A DNA stretch of 64,000 bases, from contig OX393582.1 in the NCBI GenBank assembly GCA_947652605.1, positions 13,044,544 to 13,108,543 on the forward strand, read 5' to 3'. Shown here piece after piece: positions 39,401 through 46,501 of this stretch (within the stretch, counting starts at the first letter, position 1; each line of letters starts with the position of its first letter). Under the pieces are notes generated by a model, which worked only from the letters and a program-made list of their open reading frames with translations, did not search any database and was not told where the DNA came from. A program made the position numbers and the translations under genes. The stretch is from Elmis aenea. Lineage: Eukaryota; Arthropoda; Insecta; Coleoptera; Elmidae.

Positions 39401-41783
39401 CCCTTTTTAACAAGCTATTTTGTTATTTTTATTATCTTCTTTAAACAATCATTCGTTTACATAATTTGTGATTTTGTGAACAAGTGATTTTTATTGCTTG
39501 CTAATTTATGTTTAATAAAAAATATATAAAATGGTAATTAAAAATAATATATTAATATAAAAGTTATCAGGTATTTTAGTACATTCAATACATTTTTAAG
39601 TTTTACTGTATTTATTTTGGTTTGAAAATTATTATGTAATGCATGTTAAGTTTTCTAAGTAATTCGTTTATTGATATGTACAAGTTTAATTAAAAATAAT
39701 TTATCTTATTCCTAGAAAGTAACCTTGTTTGAAGACAATATGCATACTAGTACTAGTTTATGGACTTAATTTCTTTGTGTGTAAAATATTCTACTATTTA
39801 TTATTAAAGACCTGTGTTTAATATTAAATTAATTAAAAAAGGCAAAGAGATGAAAGTCTGTATAGATTTTATTCTAAAACATTTTTTTTTTAAATCGTAG
39901 GTGATTTTTTATTTTAAATCTTAGATGCGTTTTTATTTTAAATAAATTTCTTAAATGATTCTAACGTTTATTTAATGTAAAATATTTTGAAGTACCATTT
40001 TTATTCGCGTATAACACGCATCCGCGTAAAAACGCACGCTTATTTTAAACAGAAATTTGTTAGTAAAAAGTTTAAGTACACATTAAAAGGCTTGGGAGCT
40101 TTGAACATTTTTTAGGTAACTCAAAACACATATTTATTAATGATAACAGCACTTAAAAGGCAAGTAATACCAACAAAAAAGTACCTCTTTGAATAAAAAA
40201 ATCTAGCTATAAGAAATAAGAACTCTTATAAAAATACAAAATATAACTTGCCAAAAGTATAAAAAAAAGGTGAAAAATGATACCTAAATTTTAATTAGAA
40301 TAATCTTATAATCCACCACACTCTTCGTCTTTACAGCTATGTTCAAATTTATGATCCTATTCATTAATTTTAATTTAAAAAAAAAGCACACGTGTATAAC
40401 ACGCAGAATTTGAGCCCTATTTTATGCAAAAAAGTGCGTCATAAGCCGAAAAATACTAATTAAAAAAGGTTTTCTGTGCTCGATTTAGAAACTGCTTATG
40501 ATTTTTATGTGTTATGTTCTAATTTCTGTAGTGACTAAATAGCATTACGAAGAAAACAAAAGACCAGCTAACAAATATAGTGTAAGACTGTAAATCTTTA
40601 TAGATTTTTTCTGCTAAAAAATTACCCAATCTTTCTTTCATAAAGCGTCGTTCACATTGCTTAACCCTCTCGGTACGGATTTTGTCCCGTCAGTATCGAA
40701 AGGGTTAAGTTACTCGAATTAAGTTAATTGAATTCAAGTGACTTAAAAGCACTTTACTGATGTGAACCTGTTTATAAGTTGACTTGAAATTTGAAAGGAT
40801 AGTTTAAGCCAATTAAATATCATGTTCACATTGGTCAAGTGCTTTCAAATTACTTGAATTCGAGTAACTTAAATTCGAGTAACTTGAATTCGAGTAACTT
40901 GAATTCGAGTAACTTGAATTCGCGTAACTTGAATTCGAGTAACTTGAATTCGAGTAGGTACCTTGAATTCGAATAATTTGAATTCGAGTAACTTGAATTC
41001 GAGTAACTTGAATTCGAGTAACTTGAATTCGAGTAACTTTAATTGGAGTAACTTGAATTCGAGTACCTTAAATTCGAATAACTTGAATTCGAGTAACTTG
41101 AATTCAAGTAATTTTTTATAATGTTATTTATTTATTTTATTTAGTCATATGAGTTCTTCTGTTAGGTGTAGGACGTTATAATGTTAACGAGGTTTAAAAG
41201 AGTGTTACCGTAGCATGAACATAAGTTTTTTGATTTGGCTAGAAAATTGTTCATTCAAGTAAAACAATACTTCAAATACCATTTCATTAGTTACAAACCT
41301 ACCGCAAAATATAAATTGTTAACTGCGAATAGTTTAATTTAGTTATAATTTTGCCCAACTTCGCTAATTTAAACAACTCTCTAAATCTTACAAGAAAAAA
41401 GTTACCAATGGAAAGGAAAGACAATTGTCGATAGTGTACATGTACAAACCACATTTCTAAAATTTCATTTATCTTAAATCAAATCAAAATGAAAAAGAAG
41501 GAGTGTACCAGGTTTTATTTATTTCCAGTATTTACATTACATTAAGTTTTTTTAGACTCACATCTGTAATAGTTGTGCCAATAGGAGAATCTTCTTCTTG
41601 TAAACTAGATAAAGTCGGTGAGGGCCATGCTGAGTACATGGAGCACGCCGCCATTGCCAAAGTGGCTAAAAACACGAAAATTTATCAACATAAAACTTTT
41701 TTCGCTTGTAAAAAAACAAACGCACCGGCTATTGCACTCACGTACTGCATATAGCGCGTGTTGTCCAGATTTATTCCAAACAT
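17994..41783 (-). CDS. Tret1-like facilitated sugar (trehalose) transporter, six exons, 473 aa
   Basis: MFS sugar porter of the insect Tret1 group, a 12-helix plasma-membrane uniporter for trehalose or other sugars. Exons: 41,783-41,726; 41,665-41,562; 25,262-25,044; 22,915-22,513; 22,459-22,325; 18,496-17,994. They total 1,422 bp, every junction has GT/AG, and phases join in one frame of 474 codons. Landmarks in order: ITDEEGSWVVSAYFLGS (helix 1-2), VVEQIGRK, GVARGIAGLGGG, MYNAEIAEKDIRG, MPESPYYLVKVGRVEEAR (central loop), LQQLSGISAI (helix 7), LVDKLGRK, TLPYVLVGELFA, FLPETKGKTF. Length is normal for the family. The 16.3 kb second intron and the others carry over a dozen transposons. Substrate is inferred from family only. 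No paralog is seen beside it. Confidence 0.92.
18755..19575 (+). pseudogene. Non-LTR reverse transcriptase fragment A
   Basis: Plus-strand pieces in shifting frames read LSCLLYADDVVLTENAK (the RT catalytic YADD box), then LGSLIREDGK, SKIYYSLNKTILEQKD and finally WYSHIERMKTDRITRK. Together they form the RT core and C-terminus of a LINE ORF2. Many stops and frameshifts. Lies in transporter intron 5, antisense to the gene. Confidence 0.82.
19600..20810 (+). pseudogene. Non-LTR reverse transcriptase fragment B
   Basis: A second, differently decayed LINE piece. It includes KLSYISNNH and ENY-RGI-SVL-like RT block 1-2 traces near 19,715-19,800, then a clear frame at 20,121-20,366 with AEEKQDAEYMIKKIN, KKTKYMVIGNTAKD and IKIVDEYKYVGILTSDE. 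The (Y/F)ADD box is corrupted (FFGDQ). Resembles RTE-like insect LINEs. Directly follows fragment A but is not continuous with it. Confidence 0.8.
20924..22249. mobile_element. DNA transposon with TAGGGGAGACCGGGG ends
   Basis: Left GTAGGGGAGACCGGGGAT and right TATCCCCGGTCTCCCCTAC are near-perfect inverted repeats 1.3 kb apart. Next to both ends, and repeatedly inside, are AAGTAACA / GTTACTTTTA-CCCC blocks (20,942; 21,298; 22,022; 22,222), like clustered transposase sites. The internal frames (21,222-21,542 and others) match no transposase I know. Superfamily unassigned. Located in transporter intron 5. Confidence 0.75.
22325..22459 (-). CDS. Transporter exon 5
   Basis: A 135 bp exon after CTTGCAG encoding IKSLQQLSGISAIEAYMQS through FGIVQLAA; the QQLSG motif marks helix 7. 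Intron 4 is only 53 bp. It has no start codon of its own and is easily missed. Confidence 0.9.
22513..22915 (-). CDS. Transporter exon 4
   Basis: Begins TSAMYNAEIAEKDIRG after acceptor TTATATAG. Contains helices 4-6 and the PESPYYLVKVGRVEEA loop, ends RKSLIAIM plus one base before GTACAG. The ATG at 22,906 is internal, not a start. Confidence 0.92.
23190..23895. mobile_element. GC-hairpin foldback element
   Basis: A 160 bp palindrome (23,190-23,349) pairs GGTAGAGAAGTC with GACTTCTCTACC and TATAGCC with GGCTATA. Its loop region is GC-rich (GCGAGGCGCGAAGCGCCGAG). GTAGTGAAA at 23,191 and CACTACTAG at 23,341 close the palindrome, and CTAGTAGTGAAA recurs at 23,878. A plus-strand frame (23,497-23,703) lies between but is unrecognised. 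Confidence 0.6.
23938..24393. mobile_element. hAT-type element with GAACCGG arrays
   Basis: Perfect 8 bp duplications CTTTAAAT at 23,930-23,937 and 24,394-24,401. Ends are AAAGGACTCGAAC (worn) and GTTCGGGTCCCTG. Subterminal regions are built of GAACCGGAAC-like repeats. Its architecture parallels the CAGGGACT element at 13,616 but the sequence differs. Confidence 0.85.
25044..25262 (-). CDS. Transporter exon 3
   Basis: Seventy-three codons after TTTTGTAG. Starts EEGSWVVSAYFLG, contains the loop motif IGRK and ends GGGLIVT before donor GTAAAA. Separated from exon 2 by 16,299 bp. Confidence 0.9.
25310..25416 (+). pseudogene. LINE ORF2 tail, split by a hAT insertion
   Basis: Reads REIQVKWLGQVH at 25,310 and GGIRSRQEERNRN before breaking off at a hAT element. 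The same tail resumes on the far side at 26,647 with RELAKNR followed by basic residues, up to about 26,720. Same LINE-tail type as at 4,640-4,973. Confidence 0.65.
25660..25935. repeat. Degenerate tandem array and CATA microsatellite
   Basis: About seven imperfect 18-21 bp units of the form GGATCTTTTGGGAATTTTG lie at 25,660-25,805. Then comes GTGCCAAATTTGGTCTGGAT and a tail of CATA repeats (25,910-25,935). The latter pair resembles the 3' end of an RTE-type LINE or its SINE; that is a guess. Confidence 0.6.
25949..26573. mobile_element. Foldback element, family A copy 1
   Basis: CAGGGTGTGTAAAAATTGGC at 25,949 and its complement to 26,573, with TA on both sides. The arms match closely over about 100 bp at the ends (CTACACG-GAGCGATGTTCTTCG) and more loosely inside. 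A sister copy is at 28,530-29,161. Confidence 0.92.
27079..28480. mobile_element. hAT element with CAGTGGCGTAA ends
   Basis: Flanks CATTTAGA (27,071-27,078) and CATTTATA (28,481-28,488) agree at 7 of 8. Ends CAGTGGCGTAACTAG and TATTTACGCCACTC. Contains a further short unit (GCAGGGTTGGATTAA at about 27,199 to TTAATCCGGCTCTGC at about 27,403) and a foldback. Confidence 0.7.
27515..28222. mobile_element. Foldback element, family B (left end worn)
   Basis: Right arm ends TGGACCACCCTG with TA after it. Left arm is recognisable as GATATCTCGTAAACGGTAAG, paired with CTGTTTACGAGATCCCAAAA. A related left half lies at 52,428-52,760. Nested in the hAT at 27,079-28,480. Confidence 0.75.
28530..29161. mobile_element. 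Foldback element, family A copy 2
   Basis: CAGGGTGTGTAAAAATTGGC to GCCAATTTATACACACCCTG with TA flanks. Closely similar to 25,949-26,573 over its whole length, but with small indels. Confidence 0.92.
29164..29887. other. AT-rich intron sequence, nothing recognised
   Basis: Very AT-rich with homopolymer runs near 29,495, 29,750 and 29,810. No feature seen. Confidence 0.4.
29888..30990 (+). mobile_element. Penelope-like element, copy 2, with inverted 3' end at its 5' side
   Basis: Bases 29,888-30,029 are the inverted complement of 30,849-30,990 (142 bp; TAATACAATC outward on the left, GATTGTATTA on the right). The body from 30,029 matches copy 1 from about 10,241. Inverted or tandem end duplications are a known trait of Penelope insertions. 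Confidence 0.9.
30029..30895 (+). pseudogene. Penelope RT end plus GIY-YIG endonuclease, open but truncated
   Basis: The frame is open from the junction at 30,029 to the stop at 30,895. It keeps the last RT part (VKREANGTLSHSVYRKPT), a basic linker, and the GIY-YIG domain GIYSIPSSCGKVYIGQTGRS with TRLKEH after it. Unlike copy 1, the first Cys of the CSC pair is Ser, which may weaken the metal-binding motif typical of Penelope endonucleases. The catalytic YVDD palm is missing, so it cannot reverse transcribe. The first residues come from the inverted segment. Confidence 0.85.
31042..31639. mobile_element. Foldback element with CAGCGTCATTC ends
   Basis: TACAGCGTCATTCAAAAAGT at 31,040 pairs with ACTTTTTGAATGAGGCTGTA ending at 31,641. 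A-rich arms follow (CTAGATAAAAGTTGG; CCAACTTTTATCAAGG). Same layout as the CAGGGTG group with a different terminal hexamer. Confidence 0.8.
32790..33345. repeat. Foldback segment copied into piggyBac
   Basis: Matches 35,339-35,902 almost base for base; I saw about two differences (TTTTTCTTATTT against TTTTTCTCATTT; ATTATCAAGG against ATTACCAAGG). It is an internal piece of the foldback at 35,041-36,419 and lacks its termini, so it did not arrive by normal transposition. Confidence 0.9.
33350..34357 (+). pseudogene. piggyBac transposase, second copy, broken
   Basis: The main open part starts at MAEENIDEVAAVQYFERFF (33,674) and runs through SHDEAMVEYFGRHG to 34,357. Upstream, two single-base losses (ATGGATTGTTAG; GAGAAAAACAGACC) break the frame, and the intron acceptor is CCTTGG instead of CCTTAG. 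After KCSSTVL it continues YLLDQYP rather than the tail of copy 1. The first duplicate (32,341-32,575) carries the same lesions. Confidence 0.85.
34614..35038. other. Flank of piggyBac copy 2, nothing recognised
   Basis: GATTTAAATCAATTGATTTT near 34,623 mirrors the GATTTAAATC repeats on the left flank (31,877, 31,915) and at 62,694-62,760. It looks like a repeat split by the piggyBac insertion. Otherwise plain. Confidence 0.45.
35041..36419. mobile_element. Foldback element, 1.38 kb, with inner inverted repeat
   Basis: CAGGGTGGTCCAAATTCGAT pairs with ATCGAATTTGGACCACCCTG, TA on each side. Arms of about 390 bp match closely. Inside them is a second inverted pair (AAGGTTTTTTAG at 35,473 and CTAAAAAACCTT at 35,810) with AACAAGGTGTAAAACCTTA / AAGGTTTTACACCTTGTT. 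The very centre (35,895-35,995) is unique. Confidence 0.93.
36420..36954. other. AT-rich intron sequence, nothing recognised
   Basis: No coding signal or inverted repeat seen between the foldback and the mariner. Confidence 0.4.
37215..37670. repeat. About 250 bp tandem duplication inside the mariner
   Basis: GGATGCGCCAATTGGTAAAT (37,219) recurs as GGATGCGCGCATTGGTAAAT (37,471), CATGGCCAACGCGATC at 37,270 and 37,526, and CAGTGGCACGTATA at 37,350 and 37,587. The copies have diverged by many substitutions, so the duplication is old. Confidence 0.8.
37748..37933 (+). pseudogene. mariner transposase C-terminal fragment
   Basis: LLLDNARPHTATATLD and HLTPSDYHAFGSLNGG are the second and third catalytic Asp motifs of a DD34D mariner (LxxHDNARPH; SPDLAPSDYHLFxxL). 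Here the spacing is 29 residues, five short of 34, and the PYSPD stretch is lost. No first Asp motif was found. Inactive. Confidence 0.8.
38002..38459 (+). mobile_element. Nested mariner remnant
   Basis: TACGAGGTGTGGACAAATAG at 38,000 faces CTTTTGGTTTACACCTGTA ending about 38,461. Between them, CDFFVSLTLRGGCFEDGK resembles the third Asp region of mariner transposases (CDFFLFPKLK...G-RF). It lies inside the mariner at 36,957-38,549 and is internally deleted. Confidence 0.65.
38552..40640. other. AT-rich intron sequence with small remnants
   Basis: CACCCTGTA at 39,291-39,299 is an isolated foldback right end. GCGTATAACACGCATCCGCG at about 40,007 and GTGTATAACACGCAGAATTT at about 40,394 could be the two ends of a pogo-like relic, but the repeats are poor. 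Nothing else recognised. Confidence 0.4.
40661..40707. mobile_element. 47 bp TTAA-bounded mini-element
   Basis: TTAACCCTCTCGGTAC at one end and TATCGAAAGGGTTAA at the other are inverted repeats, with TTAA as both ends. Removal leaves CATTGC-TTAA-GTTACTCG, continuous with the surrounding MITE. This fits an extremely short piggyBac-type internal deletion derivative. Confidence 0.6.
40852..41112. repeat. 15 bp minisatellite, about 17 units
   Basis: Unit GAGTAACTTGAATTC, almost its own complement around the EcoRI site GAATTC. Most units are identical; a few carry single changes (GCG for GAG, TTTAATTGG), and one has a 4 bp gain (AGTAGGTACC at about 40,957). Confidence 0.95.
41562..41665 (-). CDS. 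Transporter exon 2
   Basis: Begins after GTTTTTAG and encodes the first helix and outer loop: TLAMAACSMYSAWPSPTL to DSPIGTTITD. It ends in a consensus donor GAT|GTGAGT at 41,562/41,561. Confidence 0.88.
41726..41783 (-). CDS. Transporter exon 1 (start)
   Basis: Nineteen codons plus one base: MFGINLDNTRYMQYVSAIA, then donor G|GTGCGT. The start context GTGAAAATG is acceptable and the short cytosolic N-terminus is typical. The next intron is only 60 bp. Confidence 0.85.
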
Positions 41784-42252
41784 TTTCACACCAAATAGAT
41801 ATCTCACGCTCTTAAAACAAAACACGACTACGCGCACAGGTGGCTATAACGTTAAAGCACTTTTAGAACAATACACCACTCAATAAATGCATTCTTTATT
41901 TATCAGTTTGTTGTAGTATTTATTAAAATGATAATCGTCTTTAACTTTTCTTTACACAACGATTTCATGGACAGATCGCCTTTCCTAACAGCAGTAGCAA
42001 TGTGATTACTAATTACATAAGCGCTGTATGGTTTTGTAATTAAATTTGGGTATGTAGTGTTTGTTGTTACAAAACGCACAACTACGTCAAGTACAATCGA
42101 ATATTGAACATTACATCGGAAAAATATTGATTTTTATATTGACACTCGCTTAACAATGTGTGTTTATGTGTTGATAATGTTCATGTCAAATGCCATTCTT
42201 TTGAAATTATTTAAGCATGTGTTGAAAAGCTGAACAAGTTGCGGAATTTTGT
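41784..42252 (-). promoter_or_regulatory. Putative promoter and 5' UTR of the transporter gene
   Basis: Immediately upstream of the transporter start. The first 80 bp (to 41,860) is relatively GC-rich with CpGs (GTGCGCGTAGTCGTG on the minus strand). No TATA box or initiator could be placed with confidence. Confidence 0.35.
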
Positions 42253-42844
42253 ATCTAAACCAGAGCTTCTCAAACTGTGGGTCGCGACCCTAAAAGGAGG
42301 TCGCGTAAAGGCCGATCCACACTAGCGGTCAATTGTGGTCAGATCACGTCAAGTCAAGCCACCGATTAACATCGCTCAAACATAATCCAATGAGAGCGTT
42401 CAGAGTACGCGGTCTGATCAAGTCAAGGCACGATCTGTAGACCGTTGGATCTGTCCGCTAGTGATCAAGTACCTAAATATACAACTTTGCCCTAATTTAA
42501 CCGAAGCCGTAACTCTTACCGTTTACAAGATCCCCATAGTGGCCCTCGAAAAACGAGGACCCGAGGGTAATTTCTTACCCAAAAATTAAGGGGGGCTTTC
42601 ATTTTTTCCCCCACATATGTTAAAACAAGAACAAAACATAACAGAAAATATAATCTAAAATGACAGCAGTGGCCCATATGACAGGTTCTTATTTAGCCAT
42701 AACTAGTGCCCCAAATTTCAATGTGTTTTTAAGTTTACATAAGCAAAAAAGGTACTAACAAAAATACATATTTTATAAATAATGCGTTCAGTCAGAAAAT
42801 GGTTTGAAAATTAAAACAAATAGGGTGTTTTAGAAGTATCCCGA

Positions 42845-42965
42845 CAAAATGAAAGAGGGGCGCAATTAAAATTGATATGGAAAAGGGGGACGCAATAAAA
42901 TTTCATATGAAAAAGGGGGACAAGATATAATTTGATAAGGAAAAGGAGGGCGTAAGTAAAAAAAA
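42845..42965. repeat. Short tandem array in the hAT element
   Basis: Three to four imperfect units of about 35 bp: AAAGGGGGACGCAATAAAAT with variants starting at about 42,851, 42,886, 42,913 and 42,943. Confidence 0.7.
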
Positions 42966-43014
42966 TTGAGAAACAGTGCGCATACTTAATTGAAATGGAA
43001 AATGTTGTGACCTA

Positions 43015-43788
43015 CAGGGTGTCCCAGCCAAGACGAATTATTCGATAGCTCTATTATTAGTAAATTAGTGGCATAATAGTTTAAATTGTGCCGATTAACT
43101 GTTCTGGTTGACAGTTCATACAAATTGTTTTGAATTTTCAAAGGCTACTACCGATATTTTAGGTGAAATACTCGCAAATAATCATAAGAAACGAAATAAC
43201 TTCAAAAATATTATATTTAGACATAAAACATGCTTAACAACTTTGAAAGATAATTACCTTTTCTACAAGAAAATGTAAAAATATATAGGGTGTTCCATTA
43301 AAAAAAAAAGATTTATTTGTGTTTAAAGTTTAGCAAAATGTACCAAGTATAACGAACACCCTGTATATTATTTTAAAAATGTGACTAGTCAACAATCACT
43401 ATGACACTATTGTCTAATAAATTACCAGAGTAAATTGCTCTGATGTTCTTATGTTAATAAATTAATATAAATATTTTTATAAAGGTCTGCATCTCTCAAA
43501 ATTTTCAAAAAAACGTTAATAACTCAAAAACGGTTTATTTTAGACATAAACAATTTATAATATTTTTGAAAGACAATTTAATTTTACATCCAAAAATTAC
43601 AAAATATACAGGGTGTTTAATATAAAAAAACAATGTTTAGTAGCACAAAAACGAAACACGGTGTACAGTTGAAAATAATTTTAGGTTATGTGGTAAATGA
43701 TTACAAACAACTTTTATATATATATTTTTTTCTATATTATTACTAATAACAGAGCTATCGAATAATTCGTCTTGGCTGGGACACCCTG
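43015..43788. mobile_element. Foldback element nested in hAT
   Basis: CAGGGTGTCCCAGCCAAGAC pairs with GTCTTGGCTGGGACACCCTG, TA on both sides. Pairing continues through GAATTATTCGATAGCTCT. Two further TAGGGTGTTCC / GAACACCCTGTA and CAGGGTGTTTAAT marks inside (43,287; 43,365; 43,612) suggest another element inserted within it. Confidence 0.92.
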
Positions 43789-44388
43789 TATTTGCGCTAA
43801 CAAAATGCAAGTGCCAATAATTAAAAGCAAGTTGTTTGTATCCTACCCCTTGACATGTTGGCCCGTGTCCACAGCACCCGCTACACCCCTGATTGTTACA
43901 CCACTGTTCGTATGGATACCAAAGATTTTTGATATATTTTTTAATGTTTTATTATCATTAACTGTTATAATTGATATTCCTACTTTAAATATCTCTATAT
44001 CCGAGATCGAGAAATGTTTTCTCGGAGAAAGGGATCGGGAGTTGAAAAAGTTTAAGAAGCTCTGATCTAAACTGCGCCAATGTAATATGAAAAAAGACGG
44101 GGGGCAAAAAAGTTTTTTTAAAATCTAAGTCTTTTTGACAACTATACACTTTTTGTAGCATTTTTTAATAGAATATTTTACAACAAGAGCTGAAAGTCCA
44201 GTTTTTTTCGTGAGGTGAGATTTATTCACGAGCCGCGAAGCGGTGAGTGGGCAAATCTCACGAACGAAAAACACTGATTTTATCTCGAGTCGTAAATGCA
44301 ATTTTTTCTACGAATTTAAAATTATACCATAGAACGAAAGTTAATGTAAATGAACTAAATTACAATAATTTATTACCTACTCCTATTA

Positions 44389-46498
44389 GTCCTCGTTCAC
44401 AATGAACGTAGTAGATAGCAGATAGTGGTCAGTAGCTAAAGTTGAAATGCATTGAATCAAATGCAAGTGTTCACAATAGATATATACAGGGTGTCCCAGA
44501 TTACATTTCCAGCATGGGGATCTCGCTTATTATAAGAGATACAGGTTTGTTTAAATTAGATGAATTATTCCTTAGTATGAGAAGAGCCACAATCAATTTT
44601 TAAAAGTACAAAATTCGTCGTGCTTCAGATGTTATAGCAAAAAATATGAAAATGTCGAATTTCTTTTTTCTTTCATAACTTTTTTGTCTTAATCAATAAA
44701 ATAATTTTATTTGTACTTTCTGAAGGTACTTTTTAATGGAGAATGTAACTGTCTTTTTAGATTTGTTTTAACACCTACCATTTTCGAGATATTACCCCTA
44801 ATTTCAATTTTTCTTATGGGCCGCGAAGTTGGCTATGGAATAGTTAAATGTGCTTTTTTTTTCTCGTTTAAATAAGATATTACTTGCTATACCTATTTTT
44901 ATAAACAAGTCACAAAATGAAAAAAAAACGTATTTTACCCATCACTTATCTATGAAAATAAAAACAAAAAACAACTAATGAAATGTCAAATGACAGTTAC
45001 TATTTGTCTGCGGTATCATTTATTAGAATTTTATAGTATTGTGTAATTCGATAGTCTTTGTAGCAAATTTTTTATCATATAATTATGGGCACATTTACAA
45101 CTAATTAAAAATTTTTAATGTTGAAATGCTACATTCTTTACAATAGAAACTATGTAAAATAGATAATTCTAATTCTTTATGTTTGTTTTGGATTTTTGGT
45201 TGGTTTCTCGAAGAAACCATATTCTTTTAAATTTATTTCCAAATTTCTGTAATTACACACTCTTCGTTGCATTTTCTCAAGATATAGCTCTAAGTATATT
45301 CACTCAGCTTCCACACAGTTTTTATGGTAAAGAATGTCAAATTTTTCGCTATTTTTAAATGTAGCCATCATTATAACAATTACTACAACGACTATCGAAT
45401 TACACAACAATAATATAAAATTCTAATAAATGATACCGCAGACAAATAGTAACTGTCATTTGACATTTCATTAGTTGTTTTTTGTTTTAATTTTCATAGA
45501 TAGCTTTATAAGTGATCGGTAAAATACGATTTTTTTCATTTTGTGACTTGTTTAGAAAAATAGGTATAGCAAGTAATATCTCATTTAAACGAGAAAAAAA
45601 GCACATTTAACTATTCCATAGCCAACTTCGCGACCCATAAGAAAAAATGAAATTAGGGGTAATATCTCGAAAATGGTAGGTGTTAAAAAAAAATCTAAAA
45701 AGATAGTTACATTCTCCATGAAAAAGTACCTTAAGAAAGTGCAAATAAAATTGTTCTATTGATTAAGGCAAAAAAGTTATGAGAGAAAAAAGAAATTCGA
45801 CATTTTCATATTTTTTGCTATAACATCTGAAGCACGAGGAATTTTGTACTTTTAAAAATTGATTGTGGCTCCTCTCACACTAAGGAAAAATTCATCTAAT
45901 TTAAACAAACCTGTATCTCCTATAATAAGCGACATCCCCATGCTGTAAATGTAATCTGGGACACCCTGTATAAAAGTCCAGCCTGACTCTGTCTATAACG
46001 CATGAATATAGCTACGGGTTGACTTATGTCATACTTGACAATCATCATGAGGTTATGTTATTATAGTATAGTAATCTGTAATGTTATTATAGTAATTTGT
46101 AACGCGGGTTGACGTATGTCATACTTGACATCCCGTCCTAGGACGGGCTAAGTGCTAGTAGACGTAAGATTTACGTAGTAACTATGGTAACTAAAGTGAA
46201 GTATCTATGTTTTTAAAGTTTCAAATTAATTAAAACTACAATGTTAAACAATGTTTAACACTACTTATTACCTTTATAATTCTCCACAAATCATCAATAC
46301 GTAGAATACATGAAGTGTCAATTTGATAAACAACCTTCTGCGTTAAAATTGAGGTTTTGTGCTTTGCTACAAACAAGTCGATTGCTAACCGTATCCAAGT
46401 AAACATTTCGTTACGGATTTCGTTACGGATTTCTTACGTATTACGCACTAACCACTATCTGCTATCTGCTATCTACTACGTTCATTGTGAACGCGGAC
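44389..46498. mobile_element. Harbinger-type MITE split by a foldback
   Basis: TTA duplications at 44,386-44,388 and 46,499-46,501. Ends GTCCTCGTTCACAATGAACG and CGTTCATTGTGAACGCGGAC, followed by GTAGATAGCAGATAGTGG and its complement. Without the nested element it would be about 600 bp. The remaining right half contains CCCGTCCTAGGACGGG (46,133-46,148), a perfect palindrome. Confidence 0.85.
44487..45968. mobile_element. Complete foldback element, 1.48 kb
   Basis: CAGGGTGTCCCAGATTACAT pairs with ATGTAATCTGGGACACCCTG, TA flanks. The arms match over almost 600 bp (for example TGACAGTTACTATTTGTCTG at 44,991 and CAGACAAATAGTAACTGTCA at 45,441), leaving a unique centre of about 350 bp. Same family as the interrupted copy at 1,090-3,520. 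Confidence 0.95.
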
Positions 46499-46501
46499 TT
46501 A

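Larger units (their letters stand above)
40640..41112. mobile_element. MITE-like repeat with GAATTC-rich arms
   Basis: GTTCACATTGC near 40,650 and TGTTCACATTGG at 40,834, with CAAGTGCTTTCAAATTACTTG and CAAGTGACTTAAAAGCAC, are parts of a palindromic unit rich in TTGAATTC/CTCGAATT. One flank has expanded into a minisatellite and a mini-element lies in the other. Confidence 0.6.
25263..41561. other. Transporter intron 2 (16.3 kb), transposon-filled
   Basis: Holds, from low to high coordinate, a LINE tail with a hAT insert, a second hAT, several foldbacks, Penelope copy 2, piggyBac copy 2, another foldback, two nested mariners and a minisatellite. These are listed separately. No further transporter exon was found inside. 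Confidence 0.85.
42261..44064. mobile_element. hAT element with perfect 8 bp target duplication
   Basis: ATCTAAAC at 42,253-42,260 and 44,065-44,072. Ends CAGAGCTTCTCAAACTGTGG and AGTTTAAGAAGCTCTG (partly). Left subterminal GGGTCGCGACCC resembles Charlie/Zaphod-type hATs. Inside are a worn foldback fragment (42,487-42,560), a GC-rich array and a complete foldback. No transposase recognised; the frame at 43,772-44,065 crosses the nested element's end. Confidence 0.92.

Noticed and set aside
40852..41112. CRISPR-like array
   Set aside because: Units are 15 bp and contiguous with no spacers, in an insect genome; it is a minisatellite.
41503..41815. Plus-strand open frames over 41.5-41.8 kb
   Set aside because: They are antisense to transporter exons 1 and 2 and show no domain.
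42309..42465. GATCCACACTAGCGGTC unit as a separate MITE
   Set aside because: Inverted ends are suggestive (CACTAGCGG / CCGCTAGTG) but boundaries and target duplication could not be set; left inside the hAT entry.
43772..44065. 97-codon frame as a hAT transposase C-terminus
   Set aside because: It begins inside the nested foldback's right end and lacks the hAT dimerisation-domain motifs.
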